Positions 17,067-26,953 of a stretch of 64,000 nucleotides of DNA are shown piece by piece. The stretch lies in assembly GCA_947169395.1 (NCBI GenBank), contig CAMVPJ010000002.1, positions 1-64,000 of the forward strand, read 5' to 3'. This DNA is from an uncultured Caryophanales bacterium (GTDB taxonomy: Bacteria; Bacillota_I; Bacilli_A; RF39; UBA660). The notes below the pieces were generated by a model. It saw only the letters and a list, made by a program, of their open reading frames with translations. It had not been told where the DNA came from and made no database searches. A program made the translations under genes and the position numbers. Positions within the stretch are counted from its first letter, which is position 1. Every line of letters starts with the position of its first letter.

Positions 17067-17788
17067 ATATTGTAATTACTGCTGGTGGAATAAGCGAATA
17101 TATAGATAATGTAAGAAAGATTACTAATTCATCAACTGGTAAATTAGGATTAGTTATAGCTAATACTTTTCTTTCTTACAATAATATAGATTTAATATAT
17201 TATGTATGCCCTAAGAATGCACTTAAACCAAATCATGATAAGGTAAAAATAATTGAAGTAAATGGTGCGGATAATACTAAGTGTGTTATAGAAGATTTAC
17301 TTATAAATAATAAGATTGATATTTTTATTCATTCAATGGCTGTATCAGACTATACTATTAACTACGTAACTAATATGAATTACTTAGATAAATCTTTAAA
17401 TACTAAAGATAATAATATCAAAGATGTATTTAGTAGCGCTAAAAAGTATAATGAATCAAAAATACCATCTAATGAAGATAATCTAATTCTAGTATTAAAG
17501 CCTACACCAAAGATTATTTCTATAATTAAAAATACTAGTCCTAAAACTATATTAGTTGGATTTAAATTATTAGATAATGTAGATGAACTTAAACTTATTA
17601 AAGTAGCTAAAGAATTAAGAGATAAAAACAAATGTGATTATGTGATTGCGAATGATTTAGCTAATATAAGACAAGGTAATCATAAAGCGTTAATTATAGA
17701 TAAAAATGATAATATAACTAAATCTTACGGAAAAGAAGATATTGCAAAAAAGCTTGTAAAAAGATTGATTAAAGATAAACAGTTATAA
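17063..17788 (+). CDS. coaB: Phosphopantothenate-cysteine ligase
   Basis: This 241-aa stand-alone CoaB joins 4'-phosphopantothenate to cysteine, the step before CoaC. The N-terminal Rossmann part has the ITAGGISEYIDNVRKITNSSTGKLG motif and the nucleotide site; AVSDY and KPTPKII follow. It overlaps the previous gene by 4 nt. A serine acetyltransferase gene for cysteine supply follows 43 nt later but is interrupted. Confidence 0.93.
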   Translation: MNIVITAGGISEYIDNVRKITNSSTGKLGLVIANTFLSYNNIDLIYYVCPKNALKPNHDKVKIIEVNGADNTKCVIEDLLINNKIDIFIHSMAVSDYTINYVTNMNYLDKSLNTKDNNIKDVFSSAKKYNESKIPSNEDNLILVLKPTPKIISIIKNTSPKTILVGFKLLDNVDELKLIKVAKELRDKNKCDYVIANDLANIRQGNHKALIIDKNDNITKSYGKEDIAKKLVKRLIKDKQL

Positions 17789-17831
17789 TTACTCATCTAT
17801 AATATTCAAAATAAAATATATTGAGGTGGAT

Positions 17832-18338
17832 ATGTTTAAGTATATTAAAGAATAAATAAAACTAATTAGAAAGAATGATCCAGCTATTAATAGTAATTTA
17901 GAAGTATTCTTATATCCTTGTTTTAAAGTACTAATTTACTATAGGATTGCTCATTTTTTCTATATTAGAAAGCATTATTTTATTGCCAGATTTCTAAGCG
18001 AGAGAGCAAAAAGGAAAAATGGAATTGAAATACATCCTGGTGCGATTATTGGTAAGAATTTATTTATAGATCATGGTACAGGTATAGTTATTGGTGAGAC
18101 TACTATTATTAAAGATAATGTTACTATATACCATGGTGTTACATTAGGGGGAAGAGGATTAGATAAAGGAAAAAGACATCCGACAATTGGAAATAATGTA
18201 ATAATAGGATGTGGTGCGAAGATTCTAGGAAATATTAAAATTGGTAATAATGTTAAAATTGGTGCGAATGTCGTAGTATTAAAAGATGTTATAGATAATG
18301 CTACTATAGTTGGTATTCCAGGTAAAACAATTAATTAA
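17832..18338 (+). pseudogene. cysE: Serine O-acetyltransferase with an early stop codon
   Basis: A GAGGTGG site and ATG (17832) start MFKYIKE, then TAA (17853-17855) stops translation at codon 8. The same frame goes on without a break for 160 codons as a full Cys[18 protein letters not shown], then the left-handed beta-helix ([40 protein letters not shown]) to TAA at 18338. The enzyme would make O-acetylserine for cysteine synthesis. In relatives this codon is usually Asp or similar, so one or two base changes suffice. It is either a very recent pseudogene or a sequence error; initiation at a non-ATG codon further on would lose part of the N-terminal helices. Confidence 0.9.
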
Positions 18339-18356
18339 TTAATTAATATAATAATG

Positions 18357-18389
18357 AAAAAGAATAGCTATTAACTAACTATTCTTTTT
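18357..18389. terminator. Bidirectional terminator between cysE and the adhesin gene
   Basis: AAAAAGAATAG and CTATTCTTTTT form an 11-bp stem between the convergent genes, with T-runs on both strands. Confidence 0.88.
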
Positions 18390-21300
18390 GGTTTTTAATT
18401 TGAATACTGATCCACCAATACCTAGCATTGATATAAACATCATACCAATAATACTTGTAATATTTCTATCAGATGTATTAGGAGTTTTAGAGTTATACAT
18501 TACTACTCTTGTTATATCAGTTGTATCACTAACACTAAACTTAACAACTTCATAACTTAAATCATATCCAATTGGAGCTTGTACCTCAGTTAAAGTATAA
18601 TCTCCTACATCTAATTCGATATAATGTGGAGTAGTTCCTGATACCCATCTATCAATCTCATTACCAGCAGCATCTTTTATAATAAGTGTTGCACCTGGTA
18701 ATTCAGATTTAGTTGTAATATCTTGTTTACTAATCTCTACTTGATGTTTAGAAGGATTTTCTGGAGCTGGTGGAACTGGAGTATTTTCTTTAGAATTATA
18801 CATTACTACTTTAGTAGTTGTTCCATCATCTTTTACTGTAAATTCAACAGTACTTTCTGATAACACATATCCCTCAGGAGCAATGGTTTCAGTTAATGTA
18901 TAAGTACCAGCTTCAATACCCTTTATAATATGTACTTCGCTAGTTGATACCCACTCATCAATAACTTTACCTTCACTATTTTTAACAACTAAGTGTGCGC
19001 CTGGTAATTCTTCTGAAGTAGTTGCATCTTTCTTACTAATTTCTACAGTATTTACCTTAGGAGTTTTTCTATTAGTAAAATCAACAGTTATTTCTTTATC
19101 ATCTCTACTAACAGTAAACTTCTTAACTTCATTAGATAATTCATATCCCTCTGGAGCCTTAGTTTCAGACACTGTATAAGTACCTAATTCTAAATCACTT
19201 ATTTCATAAGATTCTTTAGTAGTAACAAAACTTTTAACCTCATTACCTTTAGAATCTTTAATTACAAGTGTCGCACCTTCTAGTGTCTCTTTAGTATCAG
19301 CATCTATCTTATTAATCTTAACTTTAGTATTATTCATTGGTTCATTTAACATTTCTACCTTTGTTGTAGATCCATCTGCTTTAACTTCAAACTCTACTGT
19401 TGTAGTTTGTAGTCTATATCCCTCTGGAGCTATAGTTTCAGATAATGTAAACTTACCTTCTTTTAATCCTTTTATAATATGTACTTCATCAGTTGATACC
19501 CACTCATCAACTACATTACCATCTGCATCTTTTACTACTAAATGAGCACCTGGTAATTCTTTGCTAGTAGTTGCATCTTTTTTACTTACTTCAACTTTAG
19601 TTACATATTTTGTATTCAAGATTTCAACATTAATTGTTTTATCATCTTTATTTACTTTAAATGACACTGCTTTCTTATTTAATTGATATCCTTTTGGTGC
19701 TTCAACCTCAACTGCAGTATATTCACCTACTTCAAGGTTATCAATTACTTTAGCTTTATCGCTAGACTTAAACTTTAATACTTCTTTTCCTTCTTTATTC
19801 TTAATAACAATTGTTGCTCCACTTAAAGTCTCTTTAGTATCAGCATCTATCTTATTAATCTTAACTTTAGTATTATTCATTGGTTCATTTAACATTTCTA
19901 CCTTTGTTGTAGATCCATCGCCTTTTACTTCAAATTCTACTGTTGTAGTAGATAATCTATATCCCTCCGGTGCTATAGTTTCAGATAAAGTATACTTACC
20001 AGGTTTTAAATCTTTAATCTTATGTTCTTCACTAGTAGAAATCCATTCATCAACTACATTACCATCTGCATCTTTTACTACTAAATGAGCACCTGGTAAC
20101 TCTTTAGAAGTTGTCGCATCCTTCTTGCTAACTTCAACTCTTGTTACATTCTTAGTATTTAAAATCTCAACATTAATTGTTTTATCATCTTTATTTACAT
20201 TAAATGATACTGCTTTCTTATTTAATTGATATCCTTTTGGAGCTTCTACCTCAACTGCAGTATATTCACCTACTTCAAGGTTATCAATTACTTTAGCTTT
20301 ATCGCTAGACTTAAACTTTAATACTTCTTTTCCTTCTTTATTCTTAATAACAATTGTTGCTCCACTTAAAGTCTCTTTAGTATCAGCATCTATCTTATTA
20401 ATCTTAACTTTAGTATTATTCATTGGTTCATTTAACATTTCTACCTTTGTTGTAGATCCATCTGCTTTAACTTCAAACTCTACTGTTGTAGTTTGTAGTC
20501 TATATCCCTCTGGAGCTATAGTTTCAGATAATGTAAACTTACCTTCTTTTAATCCTTTTATAATATGTACTTCATCAGTTGATACCCACTCATCAACTAC
20601 ATTACCATCTGCATCTTTTACTACTAAATGAGCACCTGGTAATTCTTTGCTAGTAGTTGCATCTTTTTTACTTACTTCAACTTTAGTTACATATTTTGTA
20701 TTTAATATTTCTATATTTACAGTCTTATCATCTTTATTTACTTTAAATGATACTGCTTTTTTATTTAATTGATATCCTTTTGGAGCTTCTACTTCAACTG
20801 CTGTATATTCACCTACTTCAAGGTTATCAATTACTTTAGCCTTATCACTAGACTTAAGCTTTAATACTTCTTTTCCTTCTTTATTCTTAATAACAATTGT
20901 TGCTCCACTTAAAGTCTCTTTAGTATCAGCATCTATCTTATTAATCTTAACTTTAGTATTATTCATTGGTTCATTTAACATTTCTACCTTTGTTGTAGAT
21001 CCATCGCCTTTTACTTCAAATTCTACTGTTGTAGTAGATAATCTATATCCCTCCGGTGCTATAGTTTCAGATAAAGTATACTTACCAGGTTTTAAATCTT
21101 TAATCTTATGTTCTTCTTTAGTAGAAGTCCATTCATCAACTACATTACCATCTGCATCTTTTACAACTAAATGTGCACCTGGTAACTCTTTACTAGTAGT
21201 TGCATCTTTTTTACTTACTTCAACTGGATTTTTAATCTTTTCATTTTTAAATTCAACATTAACTGTTTTATCATCATTAGCAACATTGAATTTAACTATT

Positions 21301-22337
21301 TCACTAGATTTCTTATATCCTTCTGGTGCTTCTTCTTCCGTAACAGTATATTCACCAGCTTCTAAATTTTTAAGTTCATATGCTTTTTCGCTAGTTGTAA
21401 ACTTAGCAATTTCTTTACCTTTTGAATTCTTAACTACTAATACTGCACCGCTTACAGGTTTCTTAGTTTCAGAATCAATCTTATTAATATTTACTTTATT
21501 TCCTTTTAAAGTTATCTTACCAGTAATTGTAGCAGTAGCTGTTGCAAGTAACTCACTAGTATAAGTATTAGGAGTCATTGTTTGATTACCACTACCACAA
21601 TCAAACTTTTTAGCTACATTCATATACTTTTTACCATTAACTAGTATAGTTATATTAGATGTAGTACCTGGTTTTATATCACTTTTCTTTACTCTAATAT
21701 AAAACTCATTACCATTTTTACTCTCTAATTCAGATTTTACATCACCTGATAAATGTATACCATATCCACCAACCGCACCATTAGATTGTTTTACAGTAAT
21801 CTTATCAGAAATATAATAATCACCAACTAATTTAAAATTAACAGTACTTGGTGATAGTGTTATAGTATATTTAGCTTTAGCTTGATCATATGCTTTAACA
21901 GCTTCTCTATAATAATCAGCAACACCTGTATAATTTCTAACATCATTTACTGAACTAATTCTATTAGTTTTATCAGCAGTTTCTTTATAGTATAAAAACT
22001 CATTAATTGCAAGTTCAGCATAATAATAGTTTTGTGCAGTCTTATTACTATTATACTTCTTTACAATAGCTGCAATACCTGCTTGTGTAGGTGTACTCCA
22101 CTGATTATTACTTAAAGTACAACTTGTACCAACTCCTTGTACATGAAATGATGTACAAAATACATAACCTCCGCTATAAGTTTTATAATATAGGTTATAC
22201 CCGCTATAATTAATTAAATAATTCTTATTTACATTTTCAAGCTTACTTGGATAACTTGCTGCTTTCGCACTAGTAATTCCAAACACACTTATAAATGCAA
22301 TAAGCACACTAAAAATAATACTAACAAATCTTTTCAT
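18375..22337 (-). CDS. Large cell-wall adhesin with Cna_B/SpaA repeats
   Basis: This 1320-aa protein has a Sec signal peptide (to about residue 28, TSAKAA), an N-terminal region like thioester adhesin domains (residues 40-270), eleven Cna_B/SpaA modules (from about 278) and a C-terminal sorting-like signal (TPNTSDRN, hydrophobic stretch, KLKTKKNS). Modules alternate between two types, INKIDADTKETLSGAT and VSKKDATTSKELPGAH; the Lys and Glu (EAPKGY, TIAPEGY) expected for isopeptide bonds are kept. In the N-terminal domain the cysteine is present (VFCTSF) but the usual Gln of the thioester motif appears as Glu (AELAINEF). It is probably an extended surface stalk. Confidence 0.9.
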   Translation of the reverse strand: MKRFVSIIFSVLIAFISVFGITSAKAASYPSKLENVNKNYLINYSGYNLYYKTYSGGYVFCTSFHVQGVGTSCTLSNNQWSTPTQAGIAAIVKKYNSNKTAQNYYYAELAINEFLYYKETADKTNRISSVNDVRNYTGVADYYREAVKAYDQAKAKYTITLSPSTVNFKLVGDYYISDKITVKQSNGAVGGYGIHLSGDVKSELESKNGNEFYIRVKKSDIKPGTTSNITILVNGKKYMNVAKKFDCGSGNQTMTPNTYTSELLATATATITGKITLKGNKVNINKIDSETKKPVSGAVLVVKNSKGKEIAKFTTSEKAYELKNLEAGEYTVTEEEAPEGYKKSSEIVKFNVANDDKTVNVEFKNEKIKNPVEVSKKDATTSKELPGAHLVVKDADGNVVDEWTSTKEEHKIKDLKPGKYTLSETIAPEGYRLSTTTVEFEVKGDGSTTKVEMLNEPMNNTKVKINKIDADTKETLSGATIVIKNKEGKEVLKLKSSDKAKVIDNLEVGEYTAVEVEAPKGYQLNKKAVSFKVNKDDKTVNIEILNTKYVTKVEVSKKDATTSKELPGAHLVVKDADGNVVDEWVSTDEVHIIKGLKEGKFTLSETIAPEGYRLQTTTVEFEVKADGSTTKVEMLNEPMNNTKVKINKIDADTKETLSGATIVIKNKEGKEVLKFKSSDKAKVIDNLEVGEYTAVEVEAPKGYQLNKKAVSFNVNKDDKTINVEILNTKNVTRVEVSKKDATTSKELPGAHLVVKDADGNVVDEWISTSEEHKIKDLKPGKYTLSETIAPEGYRLSTTTVEFEVKGDGSTTKVEMLNEPMNNTKVKINKIDADTKETLSGATIVIKNKEGKEVLKFKSSDKAKVIDNLEVGEYTAVEVEAPKGYQLNKKAVSFKVNKDDKTINVEILNTKYVTKVEVSKKDATTSKELPGAHLVVKDADGNVVDEWVSTDEVHIIKGLKEGKFTLSETIAPEGYRLQTTTVEFEVKADGSTTKVEMLNEPMNNTKVKINKIDADTKETLEGATLVIKDSKGNEVKSFVTTKESYEISDLELGTYTVSETKAPEGYELSNEVKKFTVSRDDKEITVDFTNRKTPKVNTVEISKKDATTSEELPGAHLVVKNSEGKVIDEWVSTSEVHIIKGIEAGTYTLTETIAPEGYVLSESTVEFTVKDDGTTTKVVMYNSKENTPVPPAPENPSKHQVEISKQDITTKSELPGATLIIKDAAGNEIDRWVSGTTPHYIELDVGDYTLTEVQAPIGYDLSYEVVKFSVSDTTDITRVVMYNSKTPNTSDRNITSIIGMMFISMLGIGGSVFKLKTKKNS
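19291..21230. repeat. 543-bp tandem repeats within the adhesin gene
   Basis: The marker TTAGTATCAGCATCTATC occurs at 19291, 19834, 20377 and 20920, exactly 543 bp apart (181 codons, one pair of Cna_B modules). Copies are nearly identical, so module number could change by recombination and assembly may be uncertain here. Confidence 0.95.
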
Positions 22338-22373
22338 ATCAAAATCCCCCCAAAAATAATTTGTATGGCGATT

Positions 22374-22402
22374 ATACTAACACAAAACAATCTGTTTGTC
22401 AA
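22374..22402 (-). promoter_or_regulatory. Promoter of the adhesin gene with inverted repeat
   Basis: TTGACA (22397-22402) and TAGTAT (22374-22379) are 17 nt apart on the minus strand. AAACAAT and ATTGTTT flank the -35 as an inverted repeat, a possible operator. A GGGGGGA ribosome site precedes the ATG. Confidence 0.7.
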
Positions 22403-22450
22403 ATTGTTTTTCGAAAAAGATAGTGTAAAATAATTCTAGGTACACAAAAA

Positions 22451-22496
22451 AGAGAACTCTGTTATAATAAAGTTACAAGAATATAAAGGAGTTCTC
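22451..22496 (+). promoter_or_regulatory. Ribosome-site-masking hairpin of an IS transposase gene
   Basis: AGAGAACTC (from 22451) is the inverted copy of GAGTTCTCT just before the transposase ATG, so long transcripts would fold over the AAGGAG ribosome site. A TATAAT -10 (near 22463) lies between the arms; RNA from it would lack the left arm. This layout is known in insertion sequences as protection against outside transcription. Confidence 0.6.
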
Positions 22497-22498
22497 TT

Positions 22499-23338
22499 AT
22501 GTATACTATACCACATTTTTTAATAAATGAAGCAAAAAATTTAATAAAAGTTAAAATTAATGAAATAACTAACAATATAACTGACGAAATAATTAATAAT
22601 ATTTTCTATTCTACACCAAATAATAAGAATCAAAACTTGATGTTAAACCTTGATAAAGATATTAGAATTGCTATTCTTAAAATTATTAAGGAGGTTATTG
22701 AGATATTTGATAATCTTTATGCAAACTCTAAAGAAAGAAAAAAACAATTTAATATTAGTAATCCTAGATGTCATAGAAGTATTATGACTATATTTGGTGA
22801 ACTTGAGTTTGATAGAATTTACTACTATGATAAAAAAGATAAAAACAAGCATTTTTACTTCATTGATACACTATTTGGTTTTTCTAAGTATGATAGATAT
22901 GATAAGCTAGTTAAGGCTATCGCTATATCAAATGCAATGGAGGCTAACCAAAAGAAAGGTGCTGAAATAACAAATGACCGAATCAATTCATTACAGGATA
23001 GTCTTATTGGTAAAAAGATTTGTAACATCAGCAGACAAAATATTTATATATGGATTGATAAGTGGAATGTCCCAGATGTCAAGTTAGACCCTATTGATAT
23101 TGATGGAGATACTTTATATATTATGATTAATGAAAAGTATATTCATGAACAAATAAAACTAATGCTTGGTGTTGATTTTGATACTGCTGATACTGTAGAA
23201 ACTAAGGATGATAAAGAAATAATAAAAGAAATTGTAGATGAGCTAATGAATTTCTTAAACAATCCACCATTACTACTTCCTGCTCCTAAGAATAAGACAA
23301 GAAATTTTATTAATATCTTGACAGCACTTATTTCATAA
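22499..23338 (+). pseudogene. Truncated ISLre2-type (UPF0236) transposase
   Basis: The 279-aa frame has the N-terminal half of ISLre2/UPF0236 transposases: a helical start, IFGELEFDRIYYYDKK, a GFSKYDRYDKLVKAI stretch and ISRQNIYIWIDKWNV. The segment LYIMINEKYIHEQ corresponds to the first DDE aspartate region, where Asn now stands. Full enzymes are about 450 aa, so the C-terminal catalytic half is missing. The frame runs 11 nt into the convergent AAA+ gene. GTGTAAAATAATT at 22425 could be the left end. It is an inactive remnant. Confidence 0.8.
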
Positions 23339-24872
23339 TTAAATTATCAGTGCTTATATCATCTTTAGTTATTGTTGTAAGTATTTTATTTTGTTTATTA
23401 TTCTTAACTCTAGAAGCATGTTTAATAATAGTTTTCTCATATATATTTCTTATAAATCTAGCATTACCAAAGTTTTTCATAGTTCTATTTTTATCAATAA
23501 TACTTTTTAAGTATTCTATAGCGCTGTCTTCTACTACAAAACCACTCTTATTCATAAAGTTAATAAATATTTTAACTAGCTCATCAGTTGTATAATCATC
23601 AAACTCTAAAGTATACCCTATTCTTGATACTATACCAGAATTAGAATCCAAGAATGCTTGCATTTCTTTAGTGTATCCTGCAAATATCACAATTAATTTA
23701 TCACGATAGTTTTCCATTGCTTGTATTAAAGTAGCTATAGCCTCATCATTATAAGAATTATTATTACTAGCAAGAGTATATGCCTCATCTATAAATAATA
23801 CTCCATTTAAACTTTTTTCTATTACACTATTAGTTTTAATTGCTGTCTGTCCTACATATTCAGCTATTAAATCTTTACTACTAACTTCAATTAATTTATT
23901 TTCTTTAATATAACCTAAATTATACATAATATCTGCAATAAGTCTAGCAATAGTAGTTTTACCTGTACCAGGATTACCAAGAAAAACCATATGCATATTA
24001 ACATTGCCTATACTTAGTTTATCTGTCTTATTTTTAAGAGTCATTAAATCAACTAATTCATGAAGTGCTTTTTTTACTTTATTAAGACCTACTAAACTAT
24101 CAAGCTCTTTAAATACATCTTCTATACTCTTAGTCTCTTTTATTAAAGGAACACTATTATTAAATGAAATATATTTAATCAATTCATTCTGATAATTATA
24201 ATAATCCTTAGTATCATTATATGTCTTAGTTATATAATCAAGTAATTTAACTCCTAATTCATTACTAATACTTATACTACTTGCTATATTGTTATAAATA
24301 TCTTGAATACTAGGACTTACACCAGTAATACTATAATTAAAATAATTATTTTTAATATCTTCATAACCCAAAAAGAAATTATTAATAGAATCATCATCAC
24401 CAGATATAATAGTTATTAGTCTATCATCACTTACACATATATTATCTATTTCATGCATTAACTTCTTATGAGTCTTATCATCTTCCATATTAATACCACT
24501 TAACTCAGTAATATTTACAATACCATACTTAGTTAAATCAGTATTATTAATCTTATACAAAGAATAATCTATATAATCATTATTCTTTGTATATGAATAT
24601 TTCTTCGCACTATTAATTAATATATCTATTACATCTTTTATAGTTTTAGTACTATTTGTATTAATAACAAGTCTAATAGGTATATAAACTATATTATCTT
24701 TATTATGATAATCTTCCATATAACTAATAATTCTTTTAAGTAATTCTTTAGAATCATCTGTAATATATATTGAATCAATATTTATACCATCATCAATAGT
24801 ACTATTATCTACACTATATTTATTATCAAAGAAATCAGTATAAATATCTTTTAAATAATCCATCTTATTCAC
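23328..24872 (-). CDS. CbxX/SpoVK-type AAA+ ATPase
   Basis: This 514-aa protein has an N-terminal region of about 240 residues without a clear domain and a C-terminal CbxX/CfqX AAA+ domain: SIGNVNMHMVFLGNPGTGKTTIARL (Walker A), GVLFIDEAYTL (Walker B), then sensor and arginine-finger regions (RIGYTLEF). Relatives include RuBisCO activase CbxX and SpoVK, and such ATPases occur with Ter/Tel and secretion modules. It is the last gene of the vWA-XpaC-surface protein-TelA operon, 8 nt after telA. Its end abuts an IS remnant. It is probably cytoplasmic; the remodelled partner is unknown. Confidence 0.88.
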   Translation of the reverse strand: MNKMDYLKDIYTDFFDNKYSVDNSTIDDGINIDSIYITDDSKELLKRIISYMEDYHNKDNIVYIPIRLVINTNSTKTIKDVIDILINSAKKYSYTKNNDYIDYSLYKINNTDLTKYGIVNITELSGINMEDDKTHKKLMHEIDNICVSDDRLITIISGDDDSINNFFLGYEDIKNNYFNYSITGVSPSIQDIYNNIASSISISNELGVKLLDYITKTYNDTKDYYNYQNELIKYISFNNSVPLIKETKSIEDVFKELDSLVGLNKVKKALHELVDLMTLKNKTDKLSIGNVNMHMVFLGNPGTGKTTIARLIADIMYNLGYIKENKLIEVSSKDLIAEYVGQTAIKTNSVIEKSLNGVLFIDEAYTLASNNNSYNDEAIATLIQAMENYRDKLIVIFAGYTKEMQAFLDSNSGIVSRIGYTLEFDDYTTDELVKIFINFMNKSGFVVEDSAIEYLKSIIDKNRTMKNFGNARFIRNIYEKTIIKHASRVKNNKQNKILTTITKDDISTDNLIMK

Positions 24873-24879
24873 TTAATCA

Positions 24880-26028
24880 CTACTTTTCTACATGTATTTC
24901 TAACATTTTAGCCTTAAGTTCTTTTTCAATCTCAGTTAAAGTATTTTCAGCTTCCCTACGTTTAATGCGACCTTGTTCATGAATTTCTATTACTTTATCT
25001 AATGTTTCAATTAAGTTTTGATTAGTCTTCTGTAATGTTTCAATATTAACAATAGCCTTCTCAGACTCTTCTGCAATATCAATAGAACCTTGCTTTAGTG
25101 TTTCACTATTCTTAACTAACATCTCATTAGTAAGCTTAGATACTTCTTGTTGAGTTTTTAAAGCTTGCTTTGCATTATTAATACCTAGTGCAAGTACCAT
25201 TTGATTCTTCCATAAAGGTATTGTGTTAGTAATAGAACTCTGAATCTTCTCAACTAACTCAGCTTCATTATTTTGTAATAATCTAATTTGTGGAGCCATT
25301 TGAATAGATATAATTCTAGTTGTTTTTAAATCATATATTTTCTTCTCAAACCTAGTAATCATACTTTCCATATCATTTACCTTTTGGATATCTAGTTGAT
25401 CTCCACTTTTCTCTGCTTTTGCTTTTAATTCAGGAAGCACTTTATTTCTTAATTCTTCAATCTTTCTATCTCCTGCAATTATATATAAAGATATCTCTTT
25501 AAAATACTCTAGATTCTTCTCATACATAGTATCAAAAATACTAATATCCTTAAGCATCTGTAATTTATCTTTTTCTAAATTACCCTCAATAGTATCAATA
25601 TTCTTCTCAATCTTACTATATCTAGCAATTATATAATCAAGTTCTTTTTTCGCACTTGAAAATAACTTAGCAAAGAATCCCTTCTTCTTACTACCTGCAA
25701 TATCTGAATCAAATGACTTAATTTGACTAACCAAATTAGCAAGCAAGTCCCCTACTTCACCAGTATTCTTAGTTTTAACATCCTCTAAAATACTATCAGA
25801 AAACTTCGATATTTTATCTTGTGCAGGAGCACCAAACTGTAAAATCTCTGTTGCATCATTAATATCTATTTTACTATTAAAATCATCTACAGCTTTCTTC
25901 TCTTCCTCACTTAATAAATCATAGTTAAGCGATTCTTCAATTTTTTCTTCCGTTACTTTATCACTAACTAACTCTTTAACCTCTTCCTCATCCATCTTCT
26001 TTTCTACTTTTAATTCTAATCCATTCAT
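24880..26028 (-). CDS. telA: TelA-family protein (toxic anion resistance family)
   Basis: This 382-aa, highly helical cytoplasmic protein matches the TelA family over most of its length (for example LSEEEKKAVDDF...ILQFGAPAQDKISKFSDSIL and the C-terminal coiled coil NTLTEIEKELKAKM). The family is tied to tellurite and cell-envelope stress resistance, and in Bacillus it pairs with XpaC (xpaC-yaaN), as in this operon. It has no enzymatic motif. It starts 2 nt after the array of surface proteins, with an AAGGAT ribosome site. Confidence 0.9.
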   Translation of the reverse strand: MNGLELKVEKKMDEEEVKELVSDKVTEEKIEESLNYDLLSEEEKKAVDDFNSKIDINDATEILQFGAPAQDKISKFSDSILEDVKTKNTGEVGDLLANLVSQIKSFDSDIAGSKKKGFFAKLFSSAKKELDYIIARYSKIEKNIDTIEGNLEKDKLQMLKDISIFDTMYEKNLEYFKEISLYIIAGDRKIEELRNKVLPELKAKAEKSGDQLDIQKVNDMESMITRFEKKIYDLKTTRIISIQMAPQIRLLQNNEAELVEKIQSSITNTIPLWKNQMVLALGINNAKQALKTQQEVSKLTNEMLVKNSETLKQGSIDIAEESEKAIVNIETLQKTNQNLIETLDKVIEIHEQGRIKRREAENTLTEIEKELKAKMLEIHVEK

Positions 26029-26029
26029 T

Positions 26030-26934
26030 TTAATCCTTCTTTCTATCTTTATTCTTAATTACTATAAATATATTTAATCCAACACATGTAAGTACCATTC
26101 CAATCAATATAATTAATCCTGATACACTTTTTAATATATTTGGTACTTTTACTTCTGTTTTTGATTCATTATTATTACTTATTATTACTTTCTCAGTTTC
26201 TTTATTATCACCAGTATCTTTTTCTATATCACTATTATTACAACTATCATCTATTGCACATTTATAAAGCTCAACAACAGGTCGTATTTCATTAAGACAT
26301 CCACCATTACACTCATCCGCAAGATATCCATCATCCTTAACAATCCATAATGTATTAGAATCTTCACGATTACTCATTGTCCAATATGAATATCCACAAT
26401 TTTCATAGACCCATTTAGGTTTCTAGGAAGAGCAACAGTTCCATTAAATGGTTCATTAATATAGCCAAGATTTTCTGCAAGTTCTTCGTACTTTATAAGT
26501 CGTAAATCTTTTATATCTTTTATATTTAATTTATCCATTCCCCAAGCATTAAGTACATATTTAATATCGCTATTTTCATATGGTTTTGAATTATCAGACT
26601 GGTTTTGACAAATTGTACTACTACATCGTATCATGCCACCATAGCCTTTATTATTAGATGCCTTATAGCGATAAGAAACAGAAAAATTATCATTAATATT
26701 TACACGATTATTATCAGTCCCTACTCCTCCATATAAATCAACTTCTTCTACAGTTAAAGGATATTGTTTAAATAATATAACACTATTTTCATCTTCACTA
26801 CTATCTTTAATAACATAAAAATCTATATCATTATATGTTACTTCATCACCTATTTTATATTCCTTATATGCATAGACTTTACTACATATAAATATTGATA
26901 AAAATATAATTAATAAATTAAATAATCTCTTCAT
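26030..26934 (-). pseudogene. Frameshifted surface protein (array copy 4)
   Basis: Two frames together give one member of the array. The first part (from ATG 26934) has the signal peptide and YKIGDEVTYNDIDFYVIKDS, then leaves frame near 26420. The next frame restores PKWVYENCGYSYWTMSNRED, followed by RPVVELYKCAI and the VPN-membrane-KNKDRKKD tail. Paralogs have PTWFYNEKYWYWTM at this place, so a one-base loss (or two-base gain) in AGAAACC is the likely cause. The second half could start at ATG 26377, but without a signal peptide. It lies between copy 3 and telA. Confidence 0.85.
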
Positions 26935-26953
26935 ATAATCTCACTCTTTACTC

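Noticed and set aside
17832..18338. Recoding of TAA to read through cysE
   Set aside because: TAA is used as a normal stop throughout the window and no stem-loop or suppressor signal is evident; mutation or sequence error is simpler.
21286..21564. Open frame on the plus strand within the adhesin gene
   Set aside because: It is antisense to Cna_B modules and the N-terminal domain, with no start signal.
18375..22337. CRISPR-like or satellite array from the regular repeats
   Set aside because: The repeats are 543 bp, in frame and encode Cna_B domains; no short repeat-spacer pattern exists here or elsewhere in the window.
26030..26377. A separate small membrane protein starting at 26377
   Set aside because: The sequence before the ATG (PKWVYENCGYSYWT) matches the paralogs, so it is the second half of a broken gene.
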